From Actinophytocola algeriensis (GTDB taxonomy: Bacteria > Actinomycetota > Actinomycetes > Mycobacteriales > Pseudonocardiaceae): a stretch of 64,000 bases of DNA. Both the position numbers and the translations under genes were made by a program. The stretch covers positions 107,232 through 171,231 of the forward strand of contig NZ_JACHJQ010000003.1 in NCBI RefSeq assembly GCF_014203735.1, given 5' to 3'. The notes under the pieces were generated by a model, which made no database searches, was not told the DNA's origin, and was given only the letters and a program-made list of their open reading frames with translations. Below, piece by piece: positions 32,797 through 42,200 of the stretch (its first letter is position 1; each line of letters begins with the position of its first letter).

Positions 32797-33090
32797 ATGG
32801 ACAACTTCATCTCCGCGCGCTACGGCGAGGTTCTCGCGGGCGCCGACGCCGCACATGCCAAGGCGAGCATGCGCAGCGACCTCGTCGAGGAGGACATGCA
32901 CACCAGCAACGCGCTGGGTGCCGACTGGGACGACGAGGTCTACTACCGCAACATGAGCGACAAGCACTACAGCTACAACGAGTACAACGCGGACATCGAG
33001 CGGGCCAGGGGTATCGCGGACGCCGAGTACGCCTCCGTGGACAGGTTCGCGGAGACACAGGCGCGGTGCGCCAACGGCTACCTCACCTGA
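32797..33090 (+). CDS. Esx-like (WXG100-type) small protein 2
   Basis: 97 residues. Helical: YGEVLAGADAAHAKASMRSD, a loop with LGADWDDEVYYRN, then YNADIERARGIADAEYASVD. The Trp at residue 44 is in a D-W-D setting, not W-x-G. EYASVD gives a Y-x-x-x-D signal near the end. GGGAG precedes ATG 32797. Gene pair with the preceding Esx-like protein; the operon ends at the hairpin 3' to it. Probably the second half of the heterodimer secreted by the EccC system. Confidence 0.77.
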   Translation: MDNFISARYGEVLAGADAAHAKASMRSDLVEEDMHTSNALGADWDDEVYYRNMSDKHYSYNEYNADIERARGIADAEYASVDRFAETQARCANGYLT

Positions 33091-33115
33091 GCAGCCACCT
33101 CCATGAGGTAGCCGG

Positions 33116-33165
33116 AAACCCAGTAGTGGCTTCGAGAACGCGGTTCTCGAAGCCACTACTGGTTT
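33116..33165. terminator. Strong bidirectional hairpin between the Esx-like pair and mycP
   Basis: CCAGTAGTGGCTTCGAGAAC (33120-33139) and its exact complement (33143-33162) form a 20-bp stem with a three-base loop; AAA/TTT outside extend it across one bulge. It is 29 bases after the Esx-like stop and 21 bases from the mycP stop, so it ends both transcripts. Confidence 0.85.
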
Positions 33166-33183
33166 CACCGCAACAAAAACGCC

Positions 33184-34470
33184 CTACCGGTGCCGCTGCC
33201 CAGGGGCCTTCGGGAACAGGAACATCTGGTCGGGCGTCTCGGCGTGGCCCGGCGCGTCCGGCAGTACCGGCGCGCGACCGGCGTACCAGCGACGCCTGCT
33301 GCCCCGCGGCAGGAACCACCCGAGCACCGCGGCCACGACGATGGCCAGGACCACCAGACCGGTGCCAGCCTTGGCCGCGGCGCTCGTCCCGCTCCACCAG
33401 TCGGCTTCCTGGACCGCGGCGTGGTCCACCGGCGGTTCCACCACGGGCGGCACCATCAGCGGCTCGGCGTCGGTGAGGTCCTCGGTCACCGCCCGGTAGG
33501 GGTCGACGATCCCGGCCCCGTACTCCGTGCTGTCCCGTCCACCGGGCGCCGGGTCGGCGGTGGCGAGGATGCGGTCGGCGACCTCGGGAGCGGTCAGCTT
33601 CGGCCACGCGGACCGGACCAGTGCCGCGACACCCGCGACGAAGGGCGCCGCGAAGCTGGTGCCCGCCCAGTAGTTGTGGCCGCCCGCCCTGGTGGCGGCG
33701 AGCACCTCCTCGCCGGGCGCCATCACGTCCACGTACGGACCGGTCTGCGAACCATCCGCCCGTTCCCCGCCGATCGTGAGCGAGCCGACGCCGAGCACGC
33801 CGTCGTACGCGGCCGGGAAGGACGGTTGCGTGCCCTGGGCGGCGCGGTTCCCCACCGCGGCGACCACGAGCACGTCCTTGGACTGCGCGTAGGCGACCGC
33901 GTCACCGATCGCCCGGTAGTCCCCGTGTCCGGACAGCGACAGGTTGATCACCTTGGCGCCGTGGTCGGCGGCGTACCGGATGCCCTGGCCGACCACACCC
34001 GGGTTGATGGGAGTCGGGTCACCGTTGTCGGACAGTTCCCGGTCGGTGATCCGCACCGGCAGGATGCGCGCATCCGGTGCCACGCCGCGGAAACCGACGC
34101 CGGGCGCCGGGGACGCGGCGATGATCGAGGCGACCGCCGTGCCGTGCGAGACGCAGTCGAAGTTCCCCGGCAGGTTCCCGACGAGGAAGAAGTCCTCCCC
34201 GCGGAGCACCTTGCCGCGCAGCTGCGGGTGGTCGGCGTCGGCTCCTGAGTCGACGACGGCGACCGTGACGCCCGCGCCGGTGCTGTGCGGCCAGGTGCGG
34301 TTCAGGTCGAGCAACTGTTGCGCCCACGGGAGTTCGGCGACCACTTCGTGCGCCGGGTCCGGGGTGCCCTGGCAGGCGCCCTCCGGCGGGGCCGCCGCCG
34401 CGGGTCCGGCTGCGGCCAGCGGCGCGAACACCGTGGCCGCGGCCACGGCGGTGGCGACAAGACGGGTCAT
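33184..34470 (-). CDS. mycP: Mycosin, type VII secretion-associated subtilisin-like serine protease
   Basis: 428 residues. Signal peptide 1-26 (VATAVAAATVFAPLAAAGPA ending in AAA-type cleavage), subtilase domain, and a C-terminal membrane helix (about 372-390, LVVLAIVVAAVLGWFLP) with a basic tail. The catalytic triad is Asp74 (VVDSGAD), His109 (SHGTAVA) and Ser272 (AGTSFAAP), with oxyanion Asn208 (VGN). Mycosins sit on the periplasmic face of the ESX complex, stabilise it and cut some substrates. The N-terminal extension wrapping the active site is present (PDPAHEVVAELPWAQQLLDL). It is transcribed away from the YbaB-like gene. Confidence 0.94.
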   Translation of the reverse strand: MTRLVATAVAAATVFAPLAAAGPAAAAPPEGACQGTPDPAHEVVAELPWAQQLLDLNRTWPHSTGAGVTVAVVDSGADADHPQLRGKVLRGEDFFLVGNLPGNFDCVSHGTAVASIIAASPAPGVGFRGVAPDARILPVRITDRELSDNGDPTPINPGVVGQGIRYAADHGAKVINLSLSGHGDYRAIGDAVAYAQSKDVLVVAAVGNRAAQGTQPSFPAAYDGVLGVGSLTIGGERADGSQTGPYVDVMAPGEEVLAATRAGGHNYWAGTSFAAPFVAGVAALVRSAWPKLTAPEVADRILATADPAPGGRDSTEYGAGIVDPYRAVTEDLTDAEPLMVPPVVEPPVDHAAVQEADWWSGTSAAAKAGTGLVVLAIVVAAVLGWFLPRGSRRRWYAGRAPVLPDAPGHAETPDQMFLFPKAPGQRHR

Positions 34471-34557
34471 GGTCGGATCATCCGGCCCTGCCCCGATCCC
34501 GCGCGGCGCCTTGGCCGGAACCGGTCAGCACGGTGCTGCACCAGCTTGCGCGCGGTC

Positions 34558-34959
34558 ATGCTGACCAGCATGGACGCACCGCCGGAAGAGGTTCGCGGGA
34601 GGCTCGCCGAGTACGAGTGGCTCGGCAAGCAGGTGCGCGCCATGTACGACGGGATCGACGACGTCCGCGGCACCGCGCACTCCGCCGACGAGCTGGTCAC
34701 CGCCGTCGTCGGCGGTCGGGGTGAGCTGCTCGAGCTGGAGCTCGACGCCCGGGTCTTCCGCGAGCAGGACGCGGGTGGGCTCGCCGCGTCGATCCTCGCC
34801 ACCGTGCGGGAAGCCGCCGAGGACGCCGAGCGGGAGGCGACCCGGCTGGCCGAGGAACTGGTGCCCCGCCGGGAACGCGGCGCGGACTTCGACCCCGTCT
34901 TCGGCCCGGCGCTGCACCTGCTCAACGACAAGTCACTACCGGGGAGCGACCATGGCTGA
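34558..34959 (+). CDS. YbaB/EbfC-like protein heading the giant-toxin operon
   Basis: 133 residues. N-terminal helix EEVRGRLAEYEWLGKQVRAM, then strands with DDVRGTAHSADELVTAVVGG and RGELLELELDARVF, then a long helix (LAASILATVREAAEDAERE). This is the YbaB strand-strand-helix pattern (DGxVxxVxL replaced by GRGELLELEL). Start ATG 34558 or ATG 34570; neither has a clear ribosome site. It overlaps the EspC-like gene by eight bases. The same trio of genes occurs at 7019-5134. Likely chaperone or partner of the secreted protein below (inference). Confidence 0.75.
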   Translation: MLTSMDAPPEEVRGRLAEYEWLGKQVRAMYDGIDDVRGTAHSADELVTAVVGGRGELLELELDARVFREQDAGGLAASILATVREAAEDAEREATRLAEELVPRRERGADFDPVFGPALHLLNDKSLPGSDHG

Positions 34960-35284
34960 CGGCGTCGACGTGGACGGCGGCGGGATCGACATGTACCCGG
35001 ACGCCGCCGCCGCGGCCGTCGCGGCCCTCGCGGCCACCGCGGCCAACTTCCGCCAGGCGTGGCTCGCCGAGCTCGGCAAGATCAACGGGCTGGACAGCCA
35101 GCTCGGCAAGGGCCCGATGGGCCGGGATTTCGCCCCGCAGTACAACAATGTGATCCGGCAGATCGTCGAGGCGCTGGACGAGCTCGGCAGGCGCATCGAG
35201 GAACGGGTCACGTTCGGCAACTTCGCGGTCGCCGAGTACCGCAAGGCGGACGACGACAACGCGCAACGCTTCGACTCCGTGTAG
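34952..35284 (+). CDS. EspC-like type VII secretion target protein
   Basis: 110 residues from ATG 34952 (GGGGAGCGACC upstream). Helical hairpin of the EspC/WXG100 kind: AAAAAVAALAATAANFRQAW, LAELGKINGLDSQL, then a second long helix QYNNVIRQIVEALDELGRRI and ERVTFGNFAVAEYRKADDDN. YRKAD gives the Y-x-x-x-D secretion signal near the C-terminus. It ends 11 bases before the giant cargo gene. By the logic of such loci the two proteins would be secreted together, with this one supplying the targeting signal. Family call from pattern only. Confidence 0.78.
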   Translation: MADGVDVDGGGIDMYPDAAAAAVAALAATAANFRQAWLAELGKINGLDSQLGKGPMGRDFAPQYNNVIRQIVEALDELGRRIEERVTFGNFAVAEYRKADDDNAQRFDSV

Positions 35285-35295
35285 GCGGGCCGCCG

Positions 35296-36285
35296 ATGGG
35301 GATGCCCGAACCGGAGGACCCGTCAGGACTCTGGGCCAAGGTCAAGGAACTGACCCTCGACCAGCTGTGGCCGCCGGACGACGAGTCCGTGGTCTACCTG
35401 CTCGCCACGACCCTGTTCAACTCCGCGACGGTGGTGGACAACCACGCGAACGCGATCGCGGCCGTCGCGGCGCAGCTCCCCAGCGCGTGGCCGGACGTCA
35501 TCGGCGCGCAGTTCATCACCAGGATCGTCGCCACCACGGGGACCTACCGGTATCTCGCCGAGCAGATCCGCCTGCTCTCCAACGAAGTCCGCCTGTACGG
35601 CGACCAGATCGTCGAAGCGAAGATCAGCATCATCATCGAGATCGCGGTCAGCGCCCCGCTGTACTTCGCGCTGTCGCGGATCCCCGGCGGCGGCCGCCTC
35701 GCCAACCACGTGGCGCACTGGGTGGCGAGCAAGCTGACCACGATGATCACCGGGATCGTCGCGCGCGGGGTCGGCGGCCTGGCCAGGATGACGATCGAGA
35801 TCGGCAAGGAGGCGGTGGACGGGGCGATCAACAGCGCTCTGTCGCAGCTGGGCGCGATGGCGCTCGGCGCACGCGACAGGTTCGATGTGGGCCAGGTCGC
35901 GTACGAGGGGGGCGTCGAGGCGATCGGCGGCGCCCTCGGCGAGGGACTCAGCGCCGCGAACAAGGCGGCCAGGGCCGCGTCCACCAAGGCGGCCAGAGCG
36001 GCGACGGGCAACGCCGACCTCGAACTCCCCTCGCTGCCGGACAACATGGCGACCAGAGTCACCACCAGCGCCGCACGCAACGGTGTCACCTCACCGAGCG
36101 CGAGCGTCATCGCCGAGCACCACGACAACCCGGAGGCGTTGTACGACTGGCGCACCTACCGTGACGCCATCGCGGAACGCGGCCTGAGCTCGGCCCTGGT
36201 GAGCGTGCCGCGCACGATCGCGACGGATATGGCGATCCAGAACAACATCGAGCGGTTCGGGCCCGTCGGGTACGAGAAGGACCTC
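35296..36285 (+). other. WXG/CpnT-like N-terminal export domain of the giant toxin
   Basis: Residues 1-330. LTLDQLWPPDDESVVYLLAT is followed by a helix with NSATVVDNHANAIAAVAAQL and AWPDVIGAQF, the build of the WXG100-like domain at the N-terminus of CpnT-type toxins. A hydrophobic stretch near ISIIIEIAVSAPLYFAL and the amphipathic helix IVARGVGGLARMTIEIGKEA follow. It is the part expected to pair with the EspC-like protein and enter the EccC machine. From residue about 333 a Gly tract opens the disordered linker (36290-37400). Confidence 0.7.
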
Positions 36286-39200
36286 ATGCTCAACGCCGGC
36301 GGCGGGGGTGGGGGCGGGGGTGACACGGTGCCCGCCACCCCGGCGCGGGGTGACAGCGCCGCGGCCGGGCCCGCGGGAGCCGTCGACCCGGCGGGTACCG
36401 GGAACCCGGCCTCGGAGACCGGCGCGGAGACCGGCGCGGCGCCTGCCGACGCGCAGCAGCAGGCACCGGCGGTGGGCGGCGGGTCCGCGCCACCGGCCGG
36501 TGTGGACGGTGGCGCGGGGACGCAGACCGACGTCGGTGCCTCGGGCGGGCAGGACACGTCGTCGAGCGACTCGCCGGGCGCGGTCCCGCCCGGCGGCGGC
36601 TCGGCCGGTGCGTCCACCGCGGCGGACGGCGGCCCGTCCAGGACCGTCGCACCCGGCGGGGAGACCCACGCCCACCAGCCGGGCACACCACGCAGCGAGT
36701 CACCGACGGACCACGGCCCGGTCGCCGACGACCAGCAGGGCACGGAGTCGGCCCAGGAAACCGTTGACCAGCAGGACATCGGCTCACCCGGCGGGGAATC
36801 GACAACCGACACGACGAACACCGACACGACGAACACGGCGAACACGGCGAACACGGAATCGGCGAACACCGACACGGCCTCCGACACGGCCTCCGACACG
36901 ACGAGCGCGGCGCCGACCACCGAGCAAGCGGGCCCGTCCGCCCCGGAGGCACACGACGACGGTGCACGCGCCGACGACCAGAACGGCGGCATCGTGGTCG
37001 CGCCCGTCACCGGCACGCCCCCGGCGACACACGCCAGTCCCACGCCCGTCCACACGACCTCGGGACCGCAACAACGCGGCACCGAAGCGAAACCCGAGAC
37101 GCCCGTCGCCGACCCCACGAAGGAGACGACCGGCGAACCGGTCCTGGCGACCGAGCCCGCCACGGACGAGAGCACCACCGAAACCACCGACGACACCGAA
37201 ACCGGCACGGACCACGCCGCACCGGCCCACGTCGAGATGGGTGGCGTGCTGGTCGCGGCAGCTGCGAGCGTCGCGCCGCCCGGTCCAGCCCAGGCACCCG
37301 GCAGAACCGGGCCGCGACCCCGGCACACCAGGATCGCCCGCGCACCCACACCGAGCCCGGCCGTCGAGCAGGACGGCAACCCCGCACCACCGCGGGACCG
37401 CGAACTGGCCCTCGTGGGCACGGCGAGCCGAATCCCCGGGTTCACGGCGAAGCTCTTCCGTCCGTCACTGCGCAGGACGACCGAGCGCATGATCGAGGAG
37501 CTGATCCTCGACGCCGCGCGGGCCGCGGGCGTCGAGCTCCACAAGGACGGCGACGAGTACACGATCGGCCACACCGGACCCCGGATCCGGGTGACGGTGG
37601 GGCACAACGAGAACGGCAACCCCGCCGAGTTCTCCATTGTGGACGGTGTCGCCGTCGTCGTGGTCTCGCCGAAGCTGATCGCCTCGACGCCCTTCTTCCT
37701 GCGCGCCACCGCGGTCAAACGGGCGCTCGCGCACGAGATCGCCGAGGTGCACCAGCTCCTGCTCGGCAACGACTCGCCGGACGTGCTCGTCGAGGGGTCA
37801 CCGGACGGCGCGACCGGTACGTCCGCGCACGAGCACGGCAGGCAGGCCGAGATGGTGGTCCTCGACGGGGACTACCGGGCCGCGGCGGAGAAGCCCGCCG
37901 TACCGCGGCTCGTGCGGCGGGCACTGCTGCGCCACCACATGCGGCTGCTCGCCGAGGAGCTGCGGGCGCACCCCGCGCAGGAACACGCCGCGAGCCGCAG
38001 GGGTCTGCTCGAGCCGCACGTCCGGCGGATCGTCGACCGGCACTTCCCGATCACGGGCCCCGCACCGAACCTCGCTCTCGACGCGGTGCCGGACGTCGAG
38101 ACCGACACCCTGCCGCCGCCGCAGGCGGGTCCCCAGCGGATCGGGGCGTTCAAGCAGGACCTGACGTGGTCGAACGGCCGGATCACGCACATCGGTGGCG
38201 TGCCGGCGCGGACGAGACTGCGTCAGTTCGCCGAGATGCGCACGGAGCGGTACAACAGCGAGCGGCTGGCCGGGAACACCGCCCTCAGCAAGAAGCGGGC
38301 CGGGCAGGCAGTCGCGCTCGTCATGAACCTCACGACCGGCGAGGTCTTCGAGTCCATGAACGGGCGCGTCGTCGGCGCGATCCTGCTGAAGTACGCCCCG
38401 CAGATCCACGCCCGCATCCAGGGCATGTTCCGGTCCGGCAGGCACCGGTACGAGGACAGGCCCGGCGAACCGCGGGTCTACCCGGGTTTCGACCTGCCGT
38501 ACCGGCACGCCGAGGTGCGCGCCGCCGACGCCGCGCTCAAAGCGGCGCCCGGCACGAGGCTGAGCGACCTGGCGGCCGACGTCTCGTTCATCGGCGCCAC
38601 GATCGAGGAAGCACCGTTCTGCCCCAACTGCTCCGGCGTCCTGCACGACGTCCGCAGCAACGTGCCGAAGACCGAGTACGACCCGGTCACGAAACGAACG
38701 AAGGACGGCACCACCGGGTGGGAGGACGACGCCTACACGGGTGCGGCCGGGAAGATGCCCGGGTTCGAGGCGAAGGCCAACCGGATGTCCAGGGGCGGGC
38801 AGACGATCCGGCTGATCGAGCGGCTGCTCGCCGACGACACCGTGCGGCAGCGGATCGCCGACGCGGCCGGGCTCGCCGCCATCGAACCGGACGACCTCGG
38901 TGGGTACCGGGGCGTGCGCAGGGACGGCTCCGGCTTCCCCTTCCGGATCCGGGTCGGTGAGACCTCGGACGGGAACCCGGCCGAGCTCACCGTGGTCGAC
39001 GGCGAGGGGTTCATCCGCGTCGCGCCGACGCTGGTGTCGTCGACGAAGGTCTGGCTGCGGTCGACCGCGTTGAGCCGGGCGCTCGGGCACGAGATCAGCG
39101 AGATCAACCAGAAGCTGCTCGGCAACGACAACGCGGACCTGCTCGTCGGCAAGGCCCCCGGCAAGCGGACCGAGACGTCCGCGCACGACCACGGCCGGCA

Positions 39201-42200
39201 GACCGAGATGCGCATCCTCGCCGCGGAGCACGACGCCGCGACCGGGCCCGCGCGCGCACTGCGGCGACTGGCCCTGCGCCACCACATGCGCCTGCTCGCC
39301 GAGGAGATGCACGTCCACCCCACCCAGGACCACTCCCAGCAGCTGAAGAGCAGGCTCGCGGCGGACGTCGAGCGGATCGTCGACCGGCACTTCCCGGTCG
39401 GGACACGGGCCTCCTGGCATTCGGTGCTCGGACCGCAGGGCGACGGCCTGCAGTCGCACCGGTCGTTCATCGTCACCGCCCTCGTCACCAAGGCACTGCC
39501 GGGCATCGCGGTCGGCGCGACGCTCGGTGTCGCGCTCGGCAGTCCGGTGTTCGGTGCCGCGATCGGGTTGTCGGCGCTCGCGTCCGGGCTCGGTGACGGG
39601 ATGCTCGGCCGGTGGTACGCCACGCGGGCGAAGGCGGCCGCCAAGGAGCTGAAGACCAGGGCGGCCGAGCAGCAGGCCTACGACAACGCCCTGCTCGTCA
39701 AGGAGTTGCTCGACCCGCTGCTGGCCGCGGCACGCGGCACGGCGTTCGCCGATCCCGCCCACGCACCTGCCGAGCCGGCACCCCGCCACGACGGGACACC
39801 GACCGGTGTGCCGAAGCTGACCCACCGGCTCGTCCGCGCGCTGCCGGTCGTGTTCGGCGCGGCGGCGGCCAGCACGATGCTGCCGCTCTCTCCCCCGGCG
39901 ACCCCGGTCGACCCCGCCGCCGGTGCGGTGCAGTCACGGTTCGACCTGTCGAGGACCGTGGCCGCGATGTGGCTCACCGGTCTCGTGCTCACCGGCGCCA
40001 CCCCGTTCGTCGAGCGGTGGTTCCAGCAGCGGAAGATCGCCGGTCAGCTGACCCGGTTCGGGCTCGTTCGCGACCCGCTTTCCCACCAGGAGACCGAGTT
40101 CGCCGAGGCGGTGGTCAACGACCTGCACATGGTCCTGGCCTGGATCGACTCCATCGACGGGACCCGGTCGCAGCCGATGGTGGCCACCGCGCGGCCGCCT
40201 GCCCCGCCCGCGAACCACGGTGACGGCCCCGGCCTCGCGCACTTCGGCGTGCGGTCGTCGCGGCGCGGCCTCCAGTCCTTCCTCAGGGCGTTCTTCCACT
40301 ACGGCGGGCACCTGCACGAACGGGACGCGGTCCTGGCAGGCGGGCTCGGCGTGGGCCGCGGTGTGGTCGCGATGCTCGTCGGGGCGATCGCCGAACGGTT
40401 GCTGTACGGGAAGGAACGCGGCCTCCGCGACGATCGGACCCGCCACGAGCTCACCGAGGACCAGGCGTTCGGCCAGCAACTGCGCCACGAGCTGATCACC
40501 GAGCTGCTGACGGGTGTCCTGTCCGAGATCCACGCCGCGCGGCTGCAGCGCCTGCTGGGGTTCGACCCCACGACGACACCGGTCGGCAAGGCGCAACGGC
40601 TCCGGCTCGCCGAGGCCGACCCCGGCGCTCCCGGCGCCAGGCGGGCCAGGATCACCGCCGAGTACACGAGCATGGTCGCCGAGCGGGCCCGGCACGACGC
40701 CGAGCAGGCCAGGACCGCGGCCGCGCAGGCGAGGATCGCCGCCGACAAGGCAGGCGCCGGTCCCGGCCACCCGCTCCACCAGCGAGCGGAAGCCCTGGCC
40801 GCGCGGGCGGACGTCGTCGCCGAAGCCGCCGAGGAGGCCGCCCGGCGCGCTGGACAGCAGGCCCCGGACAGCGCTACCGGCAACCAGGGTGACACCAGGC
40901 CCGTCGGTGCCGCCAGGCGGCACCTGCTCACCGCGGCGGCCAACGCCAACGCCGCCGCGCACCGAGCCAGGATCACCGCCGAGTACACGGAGATGCGCGC
41001 CGAGCAGGCCCACCGCGACGCCGCGCACACCCGGCTCGCCGCCGACAAGGCCGCCGGGGTGGCAGCGGCCGCCGACGCGGCGGCCAGGCCCCGGTCCGAC
41101 ACGCCGGTCGGCGCCGCCGAACAACGCCTCCGGGTCCAGGCCGCCGAGGCGGCGGCTGCCGCGCGAACGGCGGAGACACACGCCGTGCGCGCGGAACGGG
41201 CCGCAGCGGTCGCCGTGCGGCGGGCCGGGGTCGCCGCCGTGCTGGCGAGCCGTGCCGCCGACGCGGCCAGGGCCGCGGCCGAGAAGGCCGGTCTGTCCGC
41301 CGCCGACCTGGACGCGCACACCCCGCTCGGCGCACCGATGCTCAGCGCGCCGCCCGCGACCTCGCCCGGCCCGCGCGCCGTCCCGCTGGCACCACCCGCC
41401 GAGGAGGCGCCGCCGACGGTCGTGGAACAGCGGACCTACCTGCGGTACGGCGCGATCGTGGGCACCGCGGGCTGGGCCGGGGTGGCGCTCATGGCCCACG
41501 TGATCAACTCGCTGAGCGTCCACCCGGTCGTCCCCGGGTTCCTGATCGCCGCGTTCGGCGCCGCGTCGGTGGCCGGCATCGGTGGCTGGGTCGCGCGATG
41601 GAAGGGCCGCGTGGCGGCGAGCAGGGCGAAGGACGAACGGAGCGACCGGAAACGGGCGACGCTCCAGAAGCTGTCCCGGGACGCGCAGGGCCCGCGTCTC
41701 GACTACCTGATGAACCTGCTGCGCCGGGAGATCGCCGTCGAGGGCCGCCCTGGTGCCGTCCCCGTCACGGACCCGGCGTTCGAACCGACCGCGCCCCCGT
41801 CGATGACCCCGACCCACATCGACGCCGGCCATCCGTGGTTCACCGAGTACGTCCGCACCATGGTCGGTCTCGAACGTGCCGCACTGGACCAGGAGCCGCG
41901 GCCCCACCTGCTGTTCGACGCGCGCCTGCGCGGGCTCGTGCGGCTGACCGAGGACCTGCGGGTGCTCGACCTGCTGGCCGCGCGCGCCGAGGAGACCGGG
42001 GACCGGCGTCCGCTCGAGCAGGCCATCCGCGACCTCGAGGACACCTGGTTCTTCTACCAGCGCCTGATGTCTACGACGAAACCGATGCCGAAGCCCGGCC
42101 TCCCGTCCGAGGAGCTGGCCGAGGAACGCGCGAAGCACCCGCTCGAACTGGGCCGGCGGCCGAAGGTCCCCGGCGTCCTGCTCTCCTCGATGGCCGACGC

